Below the pieces are notes generated by a model. The model was not told where the DNA came from, did not search any database, and saw nothing but the letters and a program-made list of their open reading frames with translations. From assembly GCF_027887165.1 (NCBI RefSeq), contig NC_077228.1, positions 206,995,479 to 207,059,478 on the forward strand: a stretch of DNA of 64,000 bases, read 5' to 3'. The position numbers were made by a program, and so were the translations under genes. Position 1 is the stretch's first letter. Every line of letters starts with the position of its first letter. The stretch is from Monodelphis domestica (taxonomy: Eukaryota; Chordata; Mammalia; Didelphimorphia; Didelphidae). This document shows positions 22,441 to 33,059 of this stretch, piece after piece.

Positions 22441-22631
22441 TCAGTGTTACACTAAATTGGAGAAAGGTTACCATCTAATTCTGTGGAGGCAATTTCCACT
22501 TTGACAAGACCATAGAGTTTGGAGTCACTGAAATTAGTAGGTGAATACTTCAAAACATTCTAAATATTATTATTTTCATTTTATGTGACTGAGTGAAAAA
22601 AAGCTTTTACTAAATTCTTAACTATTATTTT

Positions 22632-22885
22632 TGTTGTTTAGTTGTTTTAGTCATGTTGAACTTGTCATGACCCTATTGGAGGTTTTCTTGTTAAAGATAC
22701 TGGAGTGATTTTGCCATTTCTTTCTACAGTTCATTTTACAGATGAGGAAACTGAGGCAAACAGGGTTAAGTAACTTAATGAGGGTTATGCTGCTAGTAAA
22801 TATCTGAGTCCAGATTTGAACTCAGGAAGATGAGTCTTTCACCTGATTTCAGGCCTAGCATGCTATTCAATGCATCACTTAGCTA
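22632..22885 (-). repeat. MAR1-type SINE
   Basis: Starts TTGTTGTTTAGTTGTTTTAG (reverse of the ACAACAA tail) and contains TTTTACAGATGAGGAAACTG. Confidence 0.85.
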
Positions 22886-22899
22886 TTGTGCATTTATTA

Positions 22900-23070
22900 T
22901 TATTTTTTTAAATTTTATTTTTTTCATAATGACATGAAAAAACAATTTTTTAACCTTTTTTTCAAGTTTGGGCTACATTCTCACCCTCCCTCCCTCCCTC
23001 CCTGTCTTCCCCCCTCCCTGAGATAGCAAGCAATCTGATATAGATTTTATAAGCAAAATAGTTGCACCTT
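22900..23070 (-). mobile_element. L1 3' end fragment
   Basis: CTCCCTGAGATAGCAAGCAA and TTTTATTTTTTTCATAATGA, the reverse L1 tail with a CCCT-rich block. Confidence 0.7.
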
Positions 23071-23079
23071 ATTATTATT

Positions 23080-23850
23080 ATTATTACTATTTTATACTTG
23101 ATGGAGTTCAGATAGAAATTTCTGGGTCAGTTAGAGACATTCCTATTGCTTTTTTTGCGTTCAACATTCAACAGACTAATGACGTAAAACATTCAAGAAA
23201 ATTTTGACTCTGATTCTGAAATCTGACCCTGGATTCTTGCTGATCATTTATCTGGGCATTCTCAATTCCACTTTCCTAAAGTCTAGCAGAAGACATGTGC
23301 TATATTTTATAGATAAAGATGACCCTGCTGACCCAGATCCCATTAATGGGATACTCTAAATGAATTTTTCCAGCAGTGGTGATGGCTCAGGTAACTCCAT
23401 TTATCTGGCAAAACACAGGGAGGAACCCCCATCTTTCTTACCTGGTTCTTGTGACCAGTCGTATATTGTTCATGAAGGGATATGACTTATCCCCAAAGTC
23501 CCCAAGTTAGTCAGATCTCAGAACCTGGGTTCTGAGAACCAGTCTCCTGACTCATAGCTTTCTGAGTTTGTTTGCCTCTGGGACATGGAAGGTCAATGGT
23601 TTCATAACCATTCTCCCCAGAAGTGACTTGGAAGGCTCTGAGTTGGAAGGCATATCTATGATTGAGTGATCCATTTTAGCGGAACTAACCAAGTGATAAA
23701 TCTTTTGGCTCAAGAGGTGTGGCTGTATTCAAAATAAATAAGAAAGAAACTTGTATAGGGGCCAAGGTGTTGGGTTGGGCAGGACTATAATCCCTAACCC
23801 CCCCCCCCCAATTCTATTTATGGCCATAATTCAAACTAGCCTAATTCAGG
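23080..23850. other. No recognised gene
   Basis: Unique-looking sequence with a (TTA)n patch at its start and a poly-C run near 23800-23810. Confidence 0.45.
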
Positions 23851-23865
23851 TTTAGGTGTACAACT

Positions 23866-24063
23866 TTTTTTTTAATTGAACTTTTACTTTCTATTTTAGA
23901 ATGGATGCTAAGTATTGGTTCCAAGACAGAAGAGTGGAAAGGGCAAAGCAATGGGAGTTAAGTGGCTTGTCCAGTGTCTTATAGGTAGGAAGTATCAGAG
24001 GTCATATTTGAACCCAGGACCTCCCATCTCTACGTCAATCCACTAAGCCACCTAGCTGCCCCT
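23866..24063 (-). repeat. SINE1 with target duplication
   Basis: Flanked by TAGGTGTACAACT and TAGGGGTACAGCT. Ends GCCACCTAGCTGCCCC. Confidence 0.9.
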
Positions 24064-24194
24064 AGGGGTACAGCTCTTAAATACCTCCTCAAACACAGTA
24101 ATTCCTAGTCATGATTGTGCTGTCCTGTCTAGATTTACAGTCCTTCCTATAACTTCTCAGGGAGCATAGCTTCCTTCCTTCATGGGGCTGCTTT

Positions 24195-24305
24195 ACATAA
24201 ATTAAATTAAATTAAAATCAAATTTGTAAATTTATAAAATCTATTTATATTAAATAATATCCATAAATTTACAAACTTTATAAATTAAATAAAAATTATT
24301 GAAAA
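24195..24305. repeat. AT-rich (AAATT)n tract
   Basis: TAAATTAAATTAAATTAAAA followed by imperfect AT repeats. Confidence 0.9.
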
Positions 24306-24387
24306 TCTCCCCAAAGAATTTTTGTTTCATGGGTTATATGTATCAATATTTATAAAAGTGTTAGTATTATTATGAAAATAGTTTTGA

Positions 24388-24593
24388 GGGGCAGATGGAT
24401 AGAGAGCCAGACCTGGAGTTAGGAAGTCCTGGGATCAAACTGTTCTCAAATATTTCCTAGCTGTGTGACCCCCGCCCCCCAACCCCCAGCAAGTCACTTA
24501 ATCCCAATTGCCTAGCCTTTACCACTTTTCTACCTTGAAACTAGTATTTAGTATCCATACTAAAATAGAAAATAAAGGTTTTTTTTAAAAAAA
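24388..24593 (+). repeat. SINE1 with target duplication
   Basis: GAAAATAGTTTTGA (24374) and GAAAATAGCTTTGA (24594) flank it. A CCCCGCCCCCCAACCCCC insertion lies inside. Confidence 0.9.
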
Positions 24594-24849
24594 GAAAATA
24601 GCTTTGACCTTGTAGAGTCCCTGAAAAGGTGTTCTGGATCACACTCTGAGAACTGATATTCTAGCCCATTAAATGGAGAGAAAAGTCATTTTTTCTTTTT
24701 GTCCATCCCTATCCTAGGATGTAGAGAAGACAGTTCAGATTCTAAGCCTCAGTTTGGATTTAACATTTAACATCGGGGTTTGATGGGAACAGACTGTGAG
24801 GAAACCCTTTCACTTTGGACTTTTATGCCTTCTGTTAAGAAATGACATA

Positions 24850-24960
24850 TTGTTCATTCATTCATTCATTCCTATGTGCAAGGCACGGTGTTAGGTGCTA
24901 AGGATATAAGGTCAGTGTGCCCAGACAGAGTATGTAACCTATAGATCAGGGTACCTTCTC
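24850..24960 (-). repeat. L2 LINE tail
   Basis: TTCATTCATTCATTCATTCC then TGCAAGGCACGGTGTTAGGT. Confidence 0.65.
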
Positions 24961-25082
24961 CATCCAGGTTTATGTCTGATGTCAAGAGTTAACACAAAAA
25001 GATCATCTTCTCTTGGGTTTGCTAGGTTTTCACATAGTTTATACTCTGAGAAATCCCTAAAAATGTTCATGATTGATTATAA

Positions 25083-25272
25083 ATTTTTTTTGTATTAAAA
25101 CTCTTACTCTCTGTTTTAGAATTGATTCTAGATATGAGTTCCAAGCAGAAAAGCTGTAAGGGCTAGGCAATGGGGGTTAAGTAACTTTCTTGGGGTCCTC
25201 TAACTAGGAAGAGTCCGAAGCCAGATTTGAATGTCCTGACCTGGCCTATCCACTGAGCCACCCAGTTGCCCC
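25083..25272 (-). repeat. SINE1
   Basis: AACTCTTACTCTCTGTTTTA and GAGCCACCCAGTTGCCCC. Confidence 0.85.
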
Positions 25273-25667
25273 AGATGTATGTATTTTCAGGCCTAAAGGA
25301 TGGGGAGTCTGGGGGAAGGTACTGAAATATGATGGTAAAATCCAGAGAGTTTGAAGCAAAGTAGGGAAGATAATAAAAGATGGATATCCTGAACCCCTTC
25401 TCCAAAATGGAGCTCCTAGGAGGAACTCATTAATACAGGATATAGGATTAAAGGGATGTTGAGGTGCTGAAGGAAGCTCTTGGCTGAATTGTTGGTAGAT
25501 TTAGGGGCTATAAAGCAGAGCAAGAATCAGGATGAAAACTGCCCTGAGCCCCAGGACTTGCTGATCCTCTTGGATCATTAGCTCCTTCTCAATTAACTTG
25601 GGAGAATTCTGATCTTTCCCCCATCCTGACTCTATAATTTTGTGTTATGAGATGTATGGGGGTTCAT

Positions 25668-25975
25668 GAAGGACTAGCACTTCTGGTGTGAGGGCTTGCT
25701 GAGCCTTTTTCAGGACTGCTCATCCACCTTTGGAGTCCACATTTCACCCATCTCTCATCTGTAATTCTAAATGGTAGAATGAGCATTGGCCACAATCTGG
25801 TAAAACTGTCCCCACAGGTTGAGGGTAACTGACAGACCTCAAACCCATTGGTGAGTTAGGGGAATGTCTACTCCAGGCATATGAAGTCTTCAAGCCATGG
25901 AACTGGAAGAATTTGTTCCATAGCCATGAAGGGGGCTGAAGTAGGCACTAGTGCCTAGGGATCCTAGACGACTCT
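25668..25975 (-). repeat. Long RTE-tailed repeat, partial
   Basis: CAGGTTGAGGGTAACTGACA and GGTGAGTTAGGGGAATGTC align with the 5.9-kb copy. The left part aligns with the reverse of 11.9-12.1 kb. Confidence 0.65.
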
Positions 25976-26029
25976 GTCACTGACTTGACTTTTCATTCTT
26001 AAGGAAATGACTTACTTCTTGATAAGAAG

Positions 26030-26140
26030 GAAGCCAGTTCCTTTCTCTGGGCTTCTGTTTCTCAACCTATAAAATAATATGGTTGGACTAGGGGATTTTC
26101 GAGATGCTTTTAGTTCTGTTCTAGAAATAAAGAGATATTA
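26030..26140 (+). repeat. MIR3-type CORE-SINE, 3' part
   Basis: TTCTCAACCTATAAAATAAT then GGTTGGACTAGGGGATTTTC. Confidence 0.65.
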
Positions 26141-26769
26141 AGCCCAATTAGAAGTAGAGAACATTTAAGGTGGCCTAGAAAGGGGGAATCAGTTAATCAA
26201 CAGTTCTTTTATATAAGGTCTCTCATTTACCACTTAGGCATTTTGGTACAGTATTCAACAAGGTAATCGCCTTCCAGGAGTTTATAGTTTGACTGGAACA
26301 ATTCAATACCAGGCTGTCTGGTCCTAACAACAAATACAAGATTATGGAAAGAACAGTGAGGTCTATACCGTGGTTTCTTCACTTCCATCCCCATCCATAG
26401 TTTTGCTTTCTGACGTTTCAGTTACCTTCAAATAAACCAACTTCAAATTTTCAGGAAAAGGAAGGAGGCAGGAATGGGGTTGCCACCAGATGAGGGAGGG
26501 GTCTGGCACATGGCAATGGTCTCTCTGGGTCACTTCTGCTTTCACTTGGAGGTTTTTTGTTTTTAGGTTTCTTTTTTTTTTTGTGGTGGGGTGAAGGCTG
26601 AGGAGCACCAAGGGAGGAATAGGCCCCAGAAGAGAAAGCACAGCACTATAAAGTAAAGTTTATAGAGGTGTTAAAAATTGAACTGTTGGCATCCATTGAG
26701 GTGGGGGGAGGGGGCTGGTTTTGGCTCCTCCCCTACAGGCTCCTTCCCTCATAGAGGGGTGATAGTATT
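26141..26769. other. Faint L2 relic, otherwise unassigned
   Basis: 26195-26330 resembles a decayed reverse L2 end. The rest, about 1.2 kb upstream of the ITGB3 ATG, is unassigned. Confidence 0.4.
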
Positions 26770-26915
26770 ATATAATAATGTACAATGTACTTTATTATTA
26801 CTGTATTTAATCTTGATAATGTCCTCTTATGTCTTCAATTCAATCTTATACATATATTTACAAAAAATCATACTATATATATATTTATATATATATATAT
26901 GTATATATGAGGTCA
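26770..26915. repeat. AT-rich / (TA)n tract
   Basis: ATATATATATATTTATATAT-type simple sequence. Confidence 0.85.
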
Positions 26916-26984
26916 GCAGATGTTTGCTTATAACCAGGGGTTCAACCATCCAAGGAGGTCTTGGAACTTTTGGGGCCCCATTAT

Positions 26985-27188
26985 ATTAATTCTTGGAATC
27001 ATCTTCCTGAGTTCAAATCTGGCCTCAGACACCTATTGTCTCTTTGACCCCGGGCCAACTCTATGGGTCCCAGTTTCCTCATCTGTAAAATGAGCTGGAG
27101 AAAGAAATGGCAAACTACTCCAGGATCTACCAAGAAACCCCCAAAAAGGATACCCACAGAATCAGACTTGACTGAAGAACAAAAATTA
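26985..27188 (+). repeat. MAR1-type SINE, 5'-truncated
   Basis: CCTCATCTGTAAAATGAGCT then GGAGAAAGAAATGGCAAAC and GACTGAAGAACAAAAA. Confidence 0.85.
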
Positions 27189-27659
27189 GTCCTAGAAGGC
27201 TTTTGTCAGTAAATGGTGCAAAGGAAGAAAGAATAATAAATCTAAATAATTGCTTTGTTAACCAGAAAGAATTTATAAATGTTGATTATTAATATTTTAA
27301 GCTCCTTGGGTGTGTGTAGAGGGCGGAGGAGGAAGGGTCATTTTTCATCTTGGTACCTTAACCCCTCCCCCCCAATCCTCCCATCCCTTTCTTTACAATT
27401 CCATTCAGACTACTGGAGATTAATAAACATATTTTGGCTTCAATTCTCTGCTCTCTTTGGCTAGGGGAGTTTCAGCCCGGCCTCTTACCCCTTTCTACCC
27501 TACTCTCTATCTTCTTTCCCATGGCTGGGCGAAACTGGCAGTTCTTGAGACACTAGGAGATTGGGGAAAGGGAATGGGAGATGAAGGGGATCATAAGAAA
27601 GTATTTCCCCTCTCCAGGGTTCGGTTTCCTTCTCTCTAAAATGAGGAGGTTGGATTAGA
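27189..27659. other. Upstream flank of ITGB3, no repeat seen
   Basis: Mostly unique, pyrimidine-rich with a TTAACCCCTCCCCCCCAATC stretch. It may belong to the promoter region. Confidence 0.45.
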
Positions 27660-27915
27660 CGGGCTAAAATAAGGAGAGCTGGCAGCAGCTCTAAGGTGAT
27701 AAGAACGGGGTCCCCACCAAATCTTCTCCCCTTTTCCAGCTGGCGTCTAAAGAGAGAGGGAGGGAGTCTGCAGATCGTTCCTCCCCCCGCCCGCGCGCGG
27801 TCCCACCCCCTCCATCCGTCCCCACCCTCCTGGAAGCCGTAGTGGGGAAAAGTGGGGGAGTCCTGCGCTTTGCACCCGACTGGAGCGGATCAGAGCGCGG
27901 GTAGAAGAGACAAGA
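27660..27915 (+). promoter_or_regulatory. ITGB3: Probable ITGB3 promoter and 5' UTR, CpG-rich
   Basis: The last 150 bases before the ATG hold a dense cluster of CpGs (for example CCGCCCGCGCGCGG near 27788) in an otherwise CpG-poor window. A GC-box-like CCCCGCCCG is present and no TATA box is evident. TGATAAG at 27697-27703 fits the WGATAR consensus, about 215 bases upstream of the ATG, and a second GATA-like TGATAAA sits just inside intron 1. Several GGAA (ETS-core) motifs are nearby. GATA and ETS factors are established regulators of megakaryocyte integrin genes, so the arrangement is sensible, but the start site cannot be read from sequence. Confidence 0.6.
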
Positions 27916-27979
27916 ATGGGATCTCGGGCGCTCTGCTTGGTTCTACTGGCTCTGGGGGCGCTGGAGGGCGGAGTCCAGG
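27916..27979 (+). CDS. ITGB3: ITGB3 exon 1: start codon and signal peptide
   Basis: This exon encodes the signal peptide of integrin beta-3, the beta subunit of platelet alphaIIb-beta3 and of alphaV-beta3, which is inserted in the plasma membrane. It holds 21 codons plus the first base of a split glycine codon. The ATG has A at -3 and G at +4. No other ATG lies in the roughly 75 bases before it. The peptide starts MGSRALC, has a hydrophobic core LVLLALGAL like human LALGALAG, and ends EGGVQ. A consensus donor GTAAGT follows at 27980 (phase 1). The human exon encodes 26 signal residues and also ends one base into the first mature glycine, so this copy is five codons shorter. Glutamine at the -1 cleavage position is unusual. 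Identification rests on the phase match and on exon 2. The exon alone would not be diagnostic. Confidence 0.9.
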
Positions 27980-28029
27980 GTAAGTGATAAAAGACCCGCA
28001 GCGGATTCTGAGGTTATCCCGGGTTTGGG

Positions 28030-28945
28030 CTAACCCAGTTCCCTGTCCGGGAAGTTTGCGCAGTCCGAGGGTGTGCTAGGAGTCCGGGAGGGACTAGTGC
28101 CTGTCCAGGCTCCGAGACTGAGGGATCTTGAGCTGTCTCGTGTTGTGCCCGTCCTTGGTGCAGGGGTGTCCTCCTGGCTATGCAGCTTACTGGCGATGTG
28201 CGGATTTTTGCATGTTGTCCAATTTCGGAGCAGCTCATCTCGCATGTTCTCTCTTTCTCTCTTTCTCTCCTCTGTCCGTTTGTCTTTTGGGTGTTGGCAG
28301 CACTGTAAGATTTTGACTTCCTGAGTGTCAGTGGTTTTTTGGGGTTTGCTTGTTTCCTCTGCACCTTTCCTCCGACCTTTTGCTGTAGTGATGTTCAAGC
28401 AGGAGAGTCAGAGCCTCAGAAACAGGTTGGGGTTCCGCTTGCTTTCTCTAAACCTGGTCTGAATTAGGAGCAGATACCTCTGGGACTCAGACACGGATAC
28501 GAGGTCTGGAGAGGTACCGCTACTGGGGGTAGGATTTATATAAGAGTCTCTAGGACTTTTTTCTTAGTCCAGTCCTTTTATCCCTAAATTCTGCTGCTGT
28601 ACATCTCAGACCACTTGCTCTTTTTATGTTCCCATGTGGGAGGTGAGCAGGAACCACGCTTAATTTCTTCCTTCTGATCCACTTTGGATGAGATAGAGTC
28701 TGGCTGTTGAGTCCAGGGGGGTACACACATTTGAGCTCTTGAGAGTACAAGGACAGCTTTCTAGGGGAGTTGAAAGTTGGAGTGTTGGAAAGGGCTTCAG
28801 TCACTACTGTTTGAGATTTACCTTGTTAGGGAAGCTGAAAATACCAATGTGTGTCAAAACAGCTCAGAACTATCTGAATGTTGTTCTCTGCGATAGATTT
28901 ATTTTTTTTAATGGGATTTACATGCTCAGGGTAGAGAAAAGTTGA
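28030..28945. other. Proximal intron 1, no repeat seen
   Basis: Non-repetitive sequence. Overlapping open frames of 60-120 codons at 28014-28398 are not recognisable. It is a plausible place for intronic regulatory elements, but none can be shown. Confidence 0.45.
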
Positions 28946-28949
28946 ATAA

Positions 28950-29300
28950 TTTAATTGACCAACAAGTATCTACTGTGTGCAAAGGGTAAGGCATCACTAG
29001 GCACTGTGAGGAGATGGACAAGGGGTCTGAGGGATGGCAGTCACTTAGTAGGAGTTATGACAAAGGCAGATACCTGGAACATACAATAACAGCATGTATT
29101 TATTGGGGAGTTAAAACATAAAGTGCCGTGTATAATATATAGAGAGTGTATTTTTTACCCAAGAGGGAGGTTCTCCTGAAGTGTATTTGAGGGTAGGGTT
29201 TTAGTTTTATTGCTGAGGCTCTTAGTAATAATAGTTGACATTTACATAGATGTTTTAAGGTTTGCAAAGCATTTGATTATTTATAAATGTTTTTAAAATT
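28950..29300 (-). repeat. L2 tail and MIR-type fragment
   Basis: CCAACAAGTATCTACTGTGT (reverse L2), then TTTAAGGTTTGCAAAGCATT. Confidence 0.55.
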
Positions 29301-29308
29301 GATAACTT

Positions 29309-29512
29309 AAAAAACCCTTTACCTTCTGTCTTAGAATCAATATCGTATATTGGTACCAAGGCAGAAGAGTGGTAAGGGCTAGGCAATGGGGGGTAAATAA
29401 CTTTTGACTGTACATCTCAGGCCTAGGGAGCTATCTGAGGACAGATTTGAACATAGGACCTCCAAGTTCCAGGCTTGGCTCTTTATTCACCCCTCTACCT
29501 TAGCTTCCCCCT
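29309..29512 (-). repeat. SINE1 with perfect 13-bp target duplication
   Basis: AAATTGATAACTT at 29296 and 29513. Confidence 0.93.
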
Positions 29513-29634
29513 AAATTGATAACTTGTGTTTTGACATATCATTCACTTTCCCACTGCTACTGTCCACTCTAGTACTGTCCTATAAAAATCAGGTAAACAA
29601 AATGGCCAAGTAAAGAATCTCAAAATCATTATGT

Positions 29635-30445
29635 CCAAATTAGAATTAATTTTCTTTCTCTCCAAACTCAACCCTCTTCTAAACTTCTATATTTCTGTTG
29701 AAGATACCATCAACCTTCCTGTCATTTAGGTTTGCGAAATCTTGAACAGTTCTGCTTCTCTCTACTGTTAGCTATCAACCTAGTTCATTATCTCTCTCCT
29801 GGACTATATAGCCATCTAATTGGTCTGCTTGTCTCATGTATATTCCCACTCCAGTTCATCAACCCTGTAGATGCTCAGGCACCTTTCCTAAGGTTTAGGC
29901 ATGCCAATGCCATTCCAGTGCTCAATAAACATAGCTGGCTTCCTATTACCTCCAGGATCAAATATAAAAGTTCTTTGTTGGTTAAAGTGCTACACAACTT
30001 GACTCTTTTCTGTTTTCCATTCTTCTTACACTCTATTCCATTTTACACATTGAACAATCAAACTATACTGTCCTACTTACTGTTTCTCCTACCTAATATT
30101 TCATTTCCAGTCTCTATAGTTTTGGACTGACTGTTCCCTGTGTCTCAGATGCTCTCCTTTCTCAGATCTACATCTCAGAACCCCTGGCTTCCTTCAATAT
30201 ACAGTTTAGATGCACTTCAACAGGTATTCTTTCCTGGTCCCCACAAATGTTGAAGTCTTTGCTTCCAAAGTTCCCTTTTCCATCTTCTCTGAGGGTATCT
30301 CTAATGTATCTATTTATGTACCTGTTGTCTGTTCCATTAGAATGGAAGTTCCCTGAGAACAGGAACTATTTTTGTCCTTTGTATCTATATTGCTTGGTTC
30401 AGTGTCTAGTACTACCTTACTTAATAAATGCTTGACTGACTACTG
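29635..30445 (+). repeat. L2 LINE relic, about 800 bp
   Basis: Sense L2 3' region: CTAATTGGTCTGCTTGTCTC, TATTACCTCCAGGATCAAAT, ending GTTCCCTGAGAACAGGAACT and TTAATAAATGCTTGACTGAC. Confidence 0.8.
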
Positions 30446-30494
30446 TCTTGGTGTTATCTTCTCACTTCATTTTTTTCCTCACTCTTCAATTAAA

Positions 30495-30585
30495 ACAAAC
30501 AAACAAACAAAACTTACTTTCTGTTTTAGAATTGATGCTAAATATCAATCCCAAGGCAGAAGACTGGTAATGGCTAGGTAATAGG
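30495..30585 (-). repeat. SINE1 3' fragment
   Basis: CTTACTTTCTGTTTTAGAAT then GGTAATGGCTAGGTAATAGG. Confidence 0.75.
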
Positions 30586-30765
30586 GGTATCCATTACCAT
30601 TATATACCATAATTTGTTTGGCCATTCTGCAATTGATCCCTTCACTTTACAATTCTTTGCCACCACAAAAACAGCAGTTATAAATATTTTTGTACAAATA
30701 GGCTCTTTCCCCCTTTTTTGATTTCCTTGGACTATAGACCTAGTACTGGTATTACTGGATCAAAG
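30586..30765 (-). mobile_element. L1 3' UTR fragment
   Basis: GTTTGGCCATTCTGCAATTG and TTTGCCACCACAAAAACAGC. Confidence 0.7.
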
Positions 30766-30960
30766 GGTACCCATTACCTTCTGTCTTAGAATCAATGCCA
30801 AGTCTTGGTTCCAAGGCAGGAAAGTAGTAAAGGCTAGAAAGTTGGGGTTAAGTGACTTGCCCAGGGTCACACAGCTAGGATATGTCCGAGGTCACATTTG
30901 AACTTGAAGTCTCCTGACTCCAGGCCTGACTGTCTATCCAGGTAGTGACCTAGTTGCCCC
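30766..30960 (-). repeat. SINE1
   Basis: CCATTACCTTCTGTCTTAG to GACCTAGTTGCCCC. Confidence 0.83.
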
Positions 30961-31151
30961 TCCTATAGTTCTAATCAGTTGCCAAATCTTGTAATTTCTA
31001 CCTTTGTATTATCTCTTACTTCTTTACATTTTTCTCTACTCCCAAAGGCCATGATTCTAGTTTATGATGATAGACCTCTGTCATGCTCTTTTTGGACTAT
31101 TGATATAGCCTAATTATTTAAAAATTTTAAGAAACTATTTTATTTTTCTTT

Positions 31152-31379
31152 TTTTTTAAAATATATTTTATTTGATCATTTCCAAGCATTATTCGTTAAA
31201 GACATAGATCATTTTCTTTTCCTCCCCCCCACCCCCCCACCCCCCATAGCCGACGCGTAAGTCCACTGGGCATTAGATGTTTTCTTGATTTGAACCCATT
31301 GCTTTGTTGATAGTATTTGCATTAGAGTGTTCATTTAGAGTCTCTCCTCTGTCATGTCCCCTCAACCTCTGTATTCAGG
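31152..31379 (-). mobile_element. 5'-truncated L1, young
   Basis: Perfect 17-bp target duplication CTATTTTATTTTTCTTT at 31135 and 31380. Contains CATAGCCGACGCGTAAGTCC and TTAGAGTGTTCATTTAGAG. Confidence 0.88.
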
Positions 31380-31396
31380 CTATTTTATTTTTCTTT

Positions 31397-31980
31397 ATAT
31401 ATTTCTTTATATATTCTTCAATTACATGTAATAACAATTTAAAACATTAATTTCCCCAAAATTCTGAGCTCCAAATTCTTTCCTTATCCCCCTTCTCCCC
31501 TCCCTGAGGTGGCAAGCAACTTGACCTAGGTTATTCATGAGTGATCATGCAAAATGTGTCTCCACATTGATCATCCTGTGGAAGAAGACTTATAGAAAAC
31601 AACCTAACAACCAAACCAAAAAAGTGAAAAATCATTTATTTTGATTTGCATTCAGACTCCATCAGCTCTTTCTCTGGAGGTGAATATCATTTTTGGTCAT
31701 TAGTCCTTTGGAATTGTCTTAGATGACTGCATTATTGAGAATAGCTAAGCTAGTCATGATTGTTCATTATACAATATTGCCATTACTGTGTACAATGTTC
31801 TCTTATTCTGCTCATTTTACTTTGCTGCAGTTCTTATAGACCTTTTCAGGTTTTTCTGAAAAGATCCTGCTTGTCATTTCCTCAAGCACAATAGCATTCT
31901 ATTACAATCATATGTAGCCATACCCAAATTGATGGACATCACTTCAATTTCCAACTTTTTGCCACCACAAAAAGTGCTTC
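31397..31980 (-). mobile_element. Older L1 3' UTR
   Basis: CTGAGGTGGCAAGCAACTTG, GCTCTTTCTCTGGAGGTGAA, CAAGCACAATAGCATTCTAT and CTTTTTGCCACCACAAAAAG in order. Confidence 0.8.
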
Positions 31981-32483
31981 TTTAATAACCTAGTTATTGT
32001 CCTCATCTCCTTTCTTTTCTTTCTAATCTAGCCTCTACACAGCTGCCATGGTGGTATTTCCCAAATGCAAGACTGACCATGTCATTACCCTACTCAGGAA
32101 ATTTCAATTGTTTTCTATTGCCTCTCAGATCAAATATAAACTCCTCTGTTTAGTTTTGAAAATCCTTAACAATCCTTCCCTAACCCAACTCTCCAGCCTT
32201 ATCGTATAATCCCACATGTGGCAGTCCAGCCAGTCTTCTTTCTCTTTCTCACACTTGACACTTCATTTCCCATTTCTTGACCTATCCCTCATGCTGGAAA
32301 CACATTTCCAAACCATCTTTGCTTCCTAGAATCTTTTGCTGCTTTCCAAAGTCTGCTTAAATAACATTGTCACTTAAAACCTTTCCCGATTCTCACTCTG
32401 CTTGTAGTGCCTTTATCCTGAAAAATTTACTTATTATATGTATTTATTATATACTGTATTTATTATATATATGCACATATCTT

Positions 32484-32684
32484 TTTTTTTAACCCTTACC
32501 TTCCATCTTGTAGTCAATACTGTGTATTGGCTCCAAGGCAGAAGAGTGGTAAGGGCTAGGCAATGGGGGGTCAAGTGACTTGCCCAGGGTCCCATTGCTG
32601 GGAAGTGTCTGAGGCCAGATTTGAACCTAGGACCTCCCGTCTCTAGGGCTGGTTCTCAATCCACTGAACTACCCAGCTGCCCCC
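32484..32684 (-). repeat. SINE1 with perfect 18-bp target duplication
   Basis: TATATATGCACATATCTT at 32466 and 32685. Confidence 0.95.
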
Positions 32685-32710
32685 TATATATGCACATATC
32701 TTGCAAAGAC

Positions 32711-32888
32711 TAATTTTTAAAAAGCTCTTACCTTCTGCCTTAGAATTGATGCAAAAAAAATCGGTTCCAAAGCAGAAGAATGGTAAGGGCTAGGCAGTTG
32801 GAGTTAAGTGACTAACCTAGAGACACACAGCTAGAGAGTATCTGAAAACAGATTTGAACCCATGACCTGGCCATCTTTCCATTGAGTC
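32711..32888 (-). repeat. SINE1, old
   Basis: CTCTTACCTTCTGCCTTAGA and GGGCTAGGCAGTTGGAGTTA. Confidence 0.83.
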
Positions 32889-32903
32889 TCTATTTTTTTT
32901 TTT

Positions 32904-33050
32904 AACGATTAAGTCTTTCTGTCTCACCCAGATTGGAAATTCAGGGACTACTCACATACTTGCCCATTCCAATCAACATGAGAATTCTGATGAACTCTAT
33001 TTCAGATCTGGGCCATTTTGCTCTTCCTTAGGCTATTTGATTATCTGCTT
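32904..33050 (-). pseudogene. 7SL (SRP RNA) retropseudogene, 3' part
   Basis: The reverse complement aligns along about 140 bases with the 3' part of 7SL RNA. On the plus strand CAGATCTGGGCC..CTCTTCCTTAGGC corresponds to 7SL GACCTGGGCCGGTTCACCCC then TCCTTAGGC. CACCCAGATTGGAAATTCAG corresponds to GCCCAGGCTGGAGTGCAGTG, and CAACATGAGAATTCTGATG to CAGCACGGGAGTTTTGACC. A T-run immediately left (about 32892-32903) fits a reverse A-tail from L1-type retroposition. The 5' part is missing and it is heavily diverged (roughly 70 percent identity by eye), so it is not a functional SRP RNA. Confidence 0.78.
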
Positions 33051-33059
33051 ATTTATTTA

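Larger units (their letters stand above)
30962..32440 (+). repeat. L2 LINE split by L1 insertions
   Basis: 30962-31130 (AATCAGTTGCCAAATCTTGT) resumes at 31985 (CTAGCCTCTACACAGCTGCC, GACTGACCATGTCATTACCC). Confidence 0.75.

Noticed and set aside
27457-27639. Plus-strand 60-codon open frame just upstream of ITGB3 as an alternative first exon
   Set aside because: No homology, no donor in frame, and the signal-peptide exon at 27916 joins exon 2 in the correct phase.
28014-28398. Opposing open frames of 62-122 codons after exon 1
   Set aside because: Composition-driven frames in GC-richer intron. No motif and no splice context.
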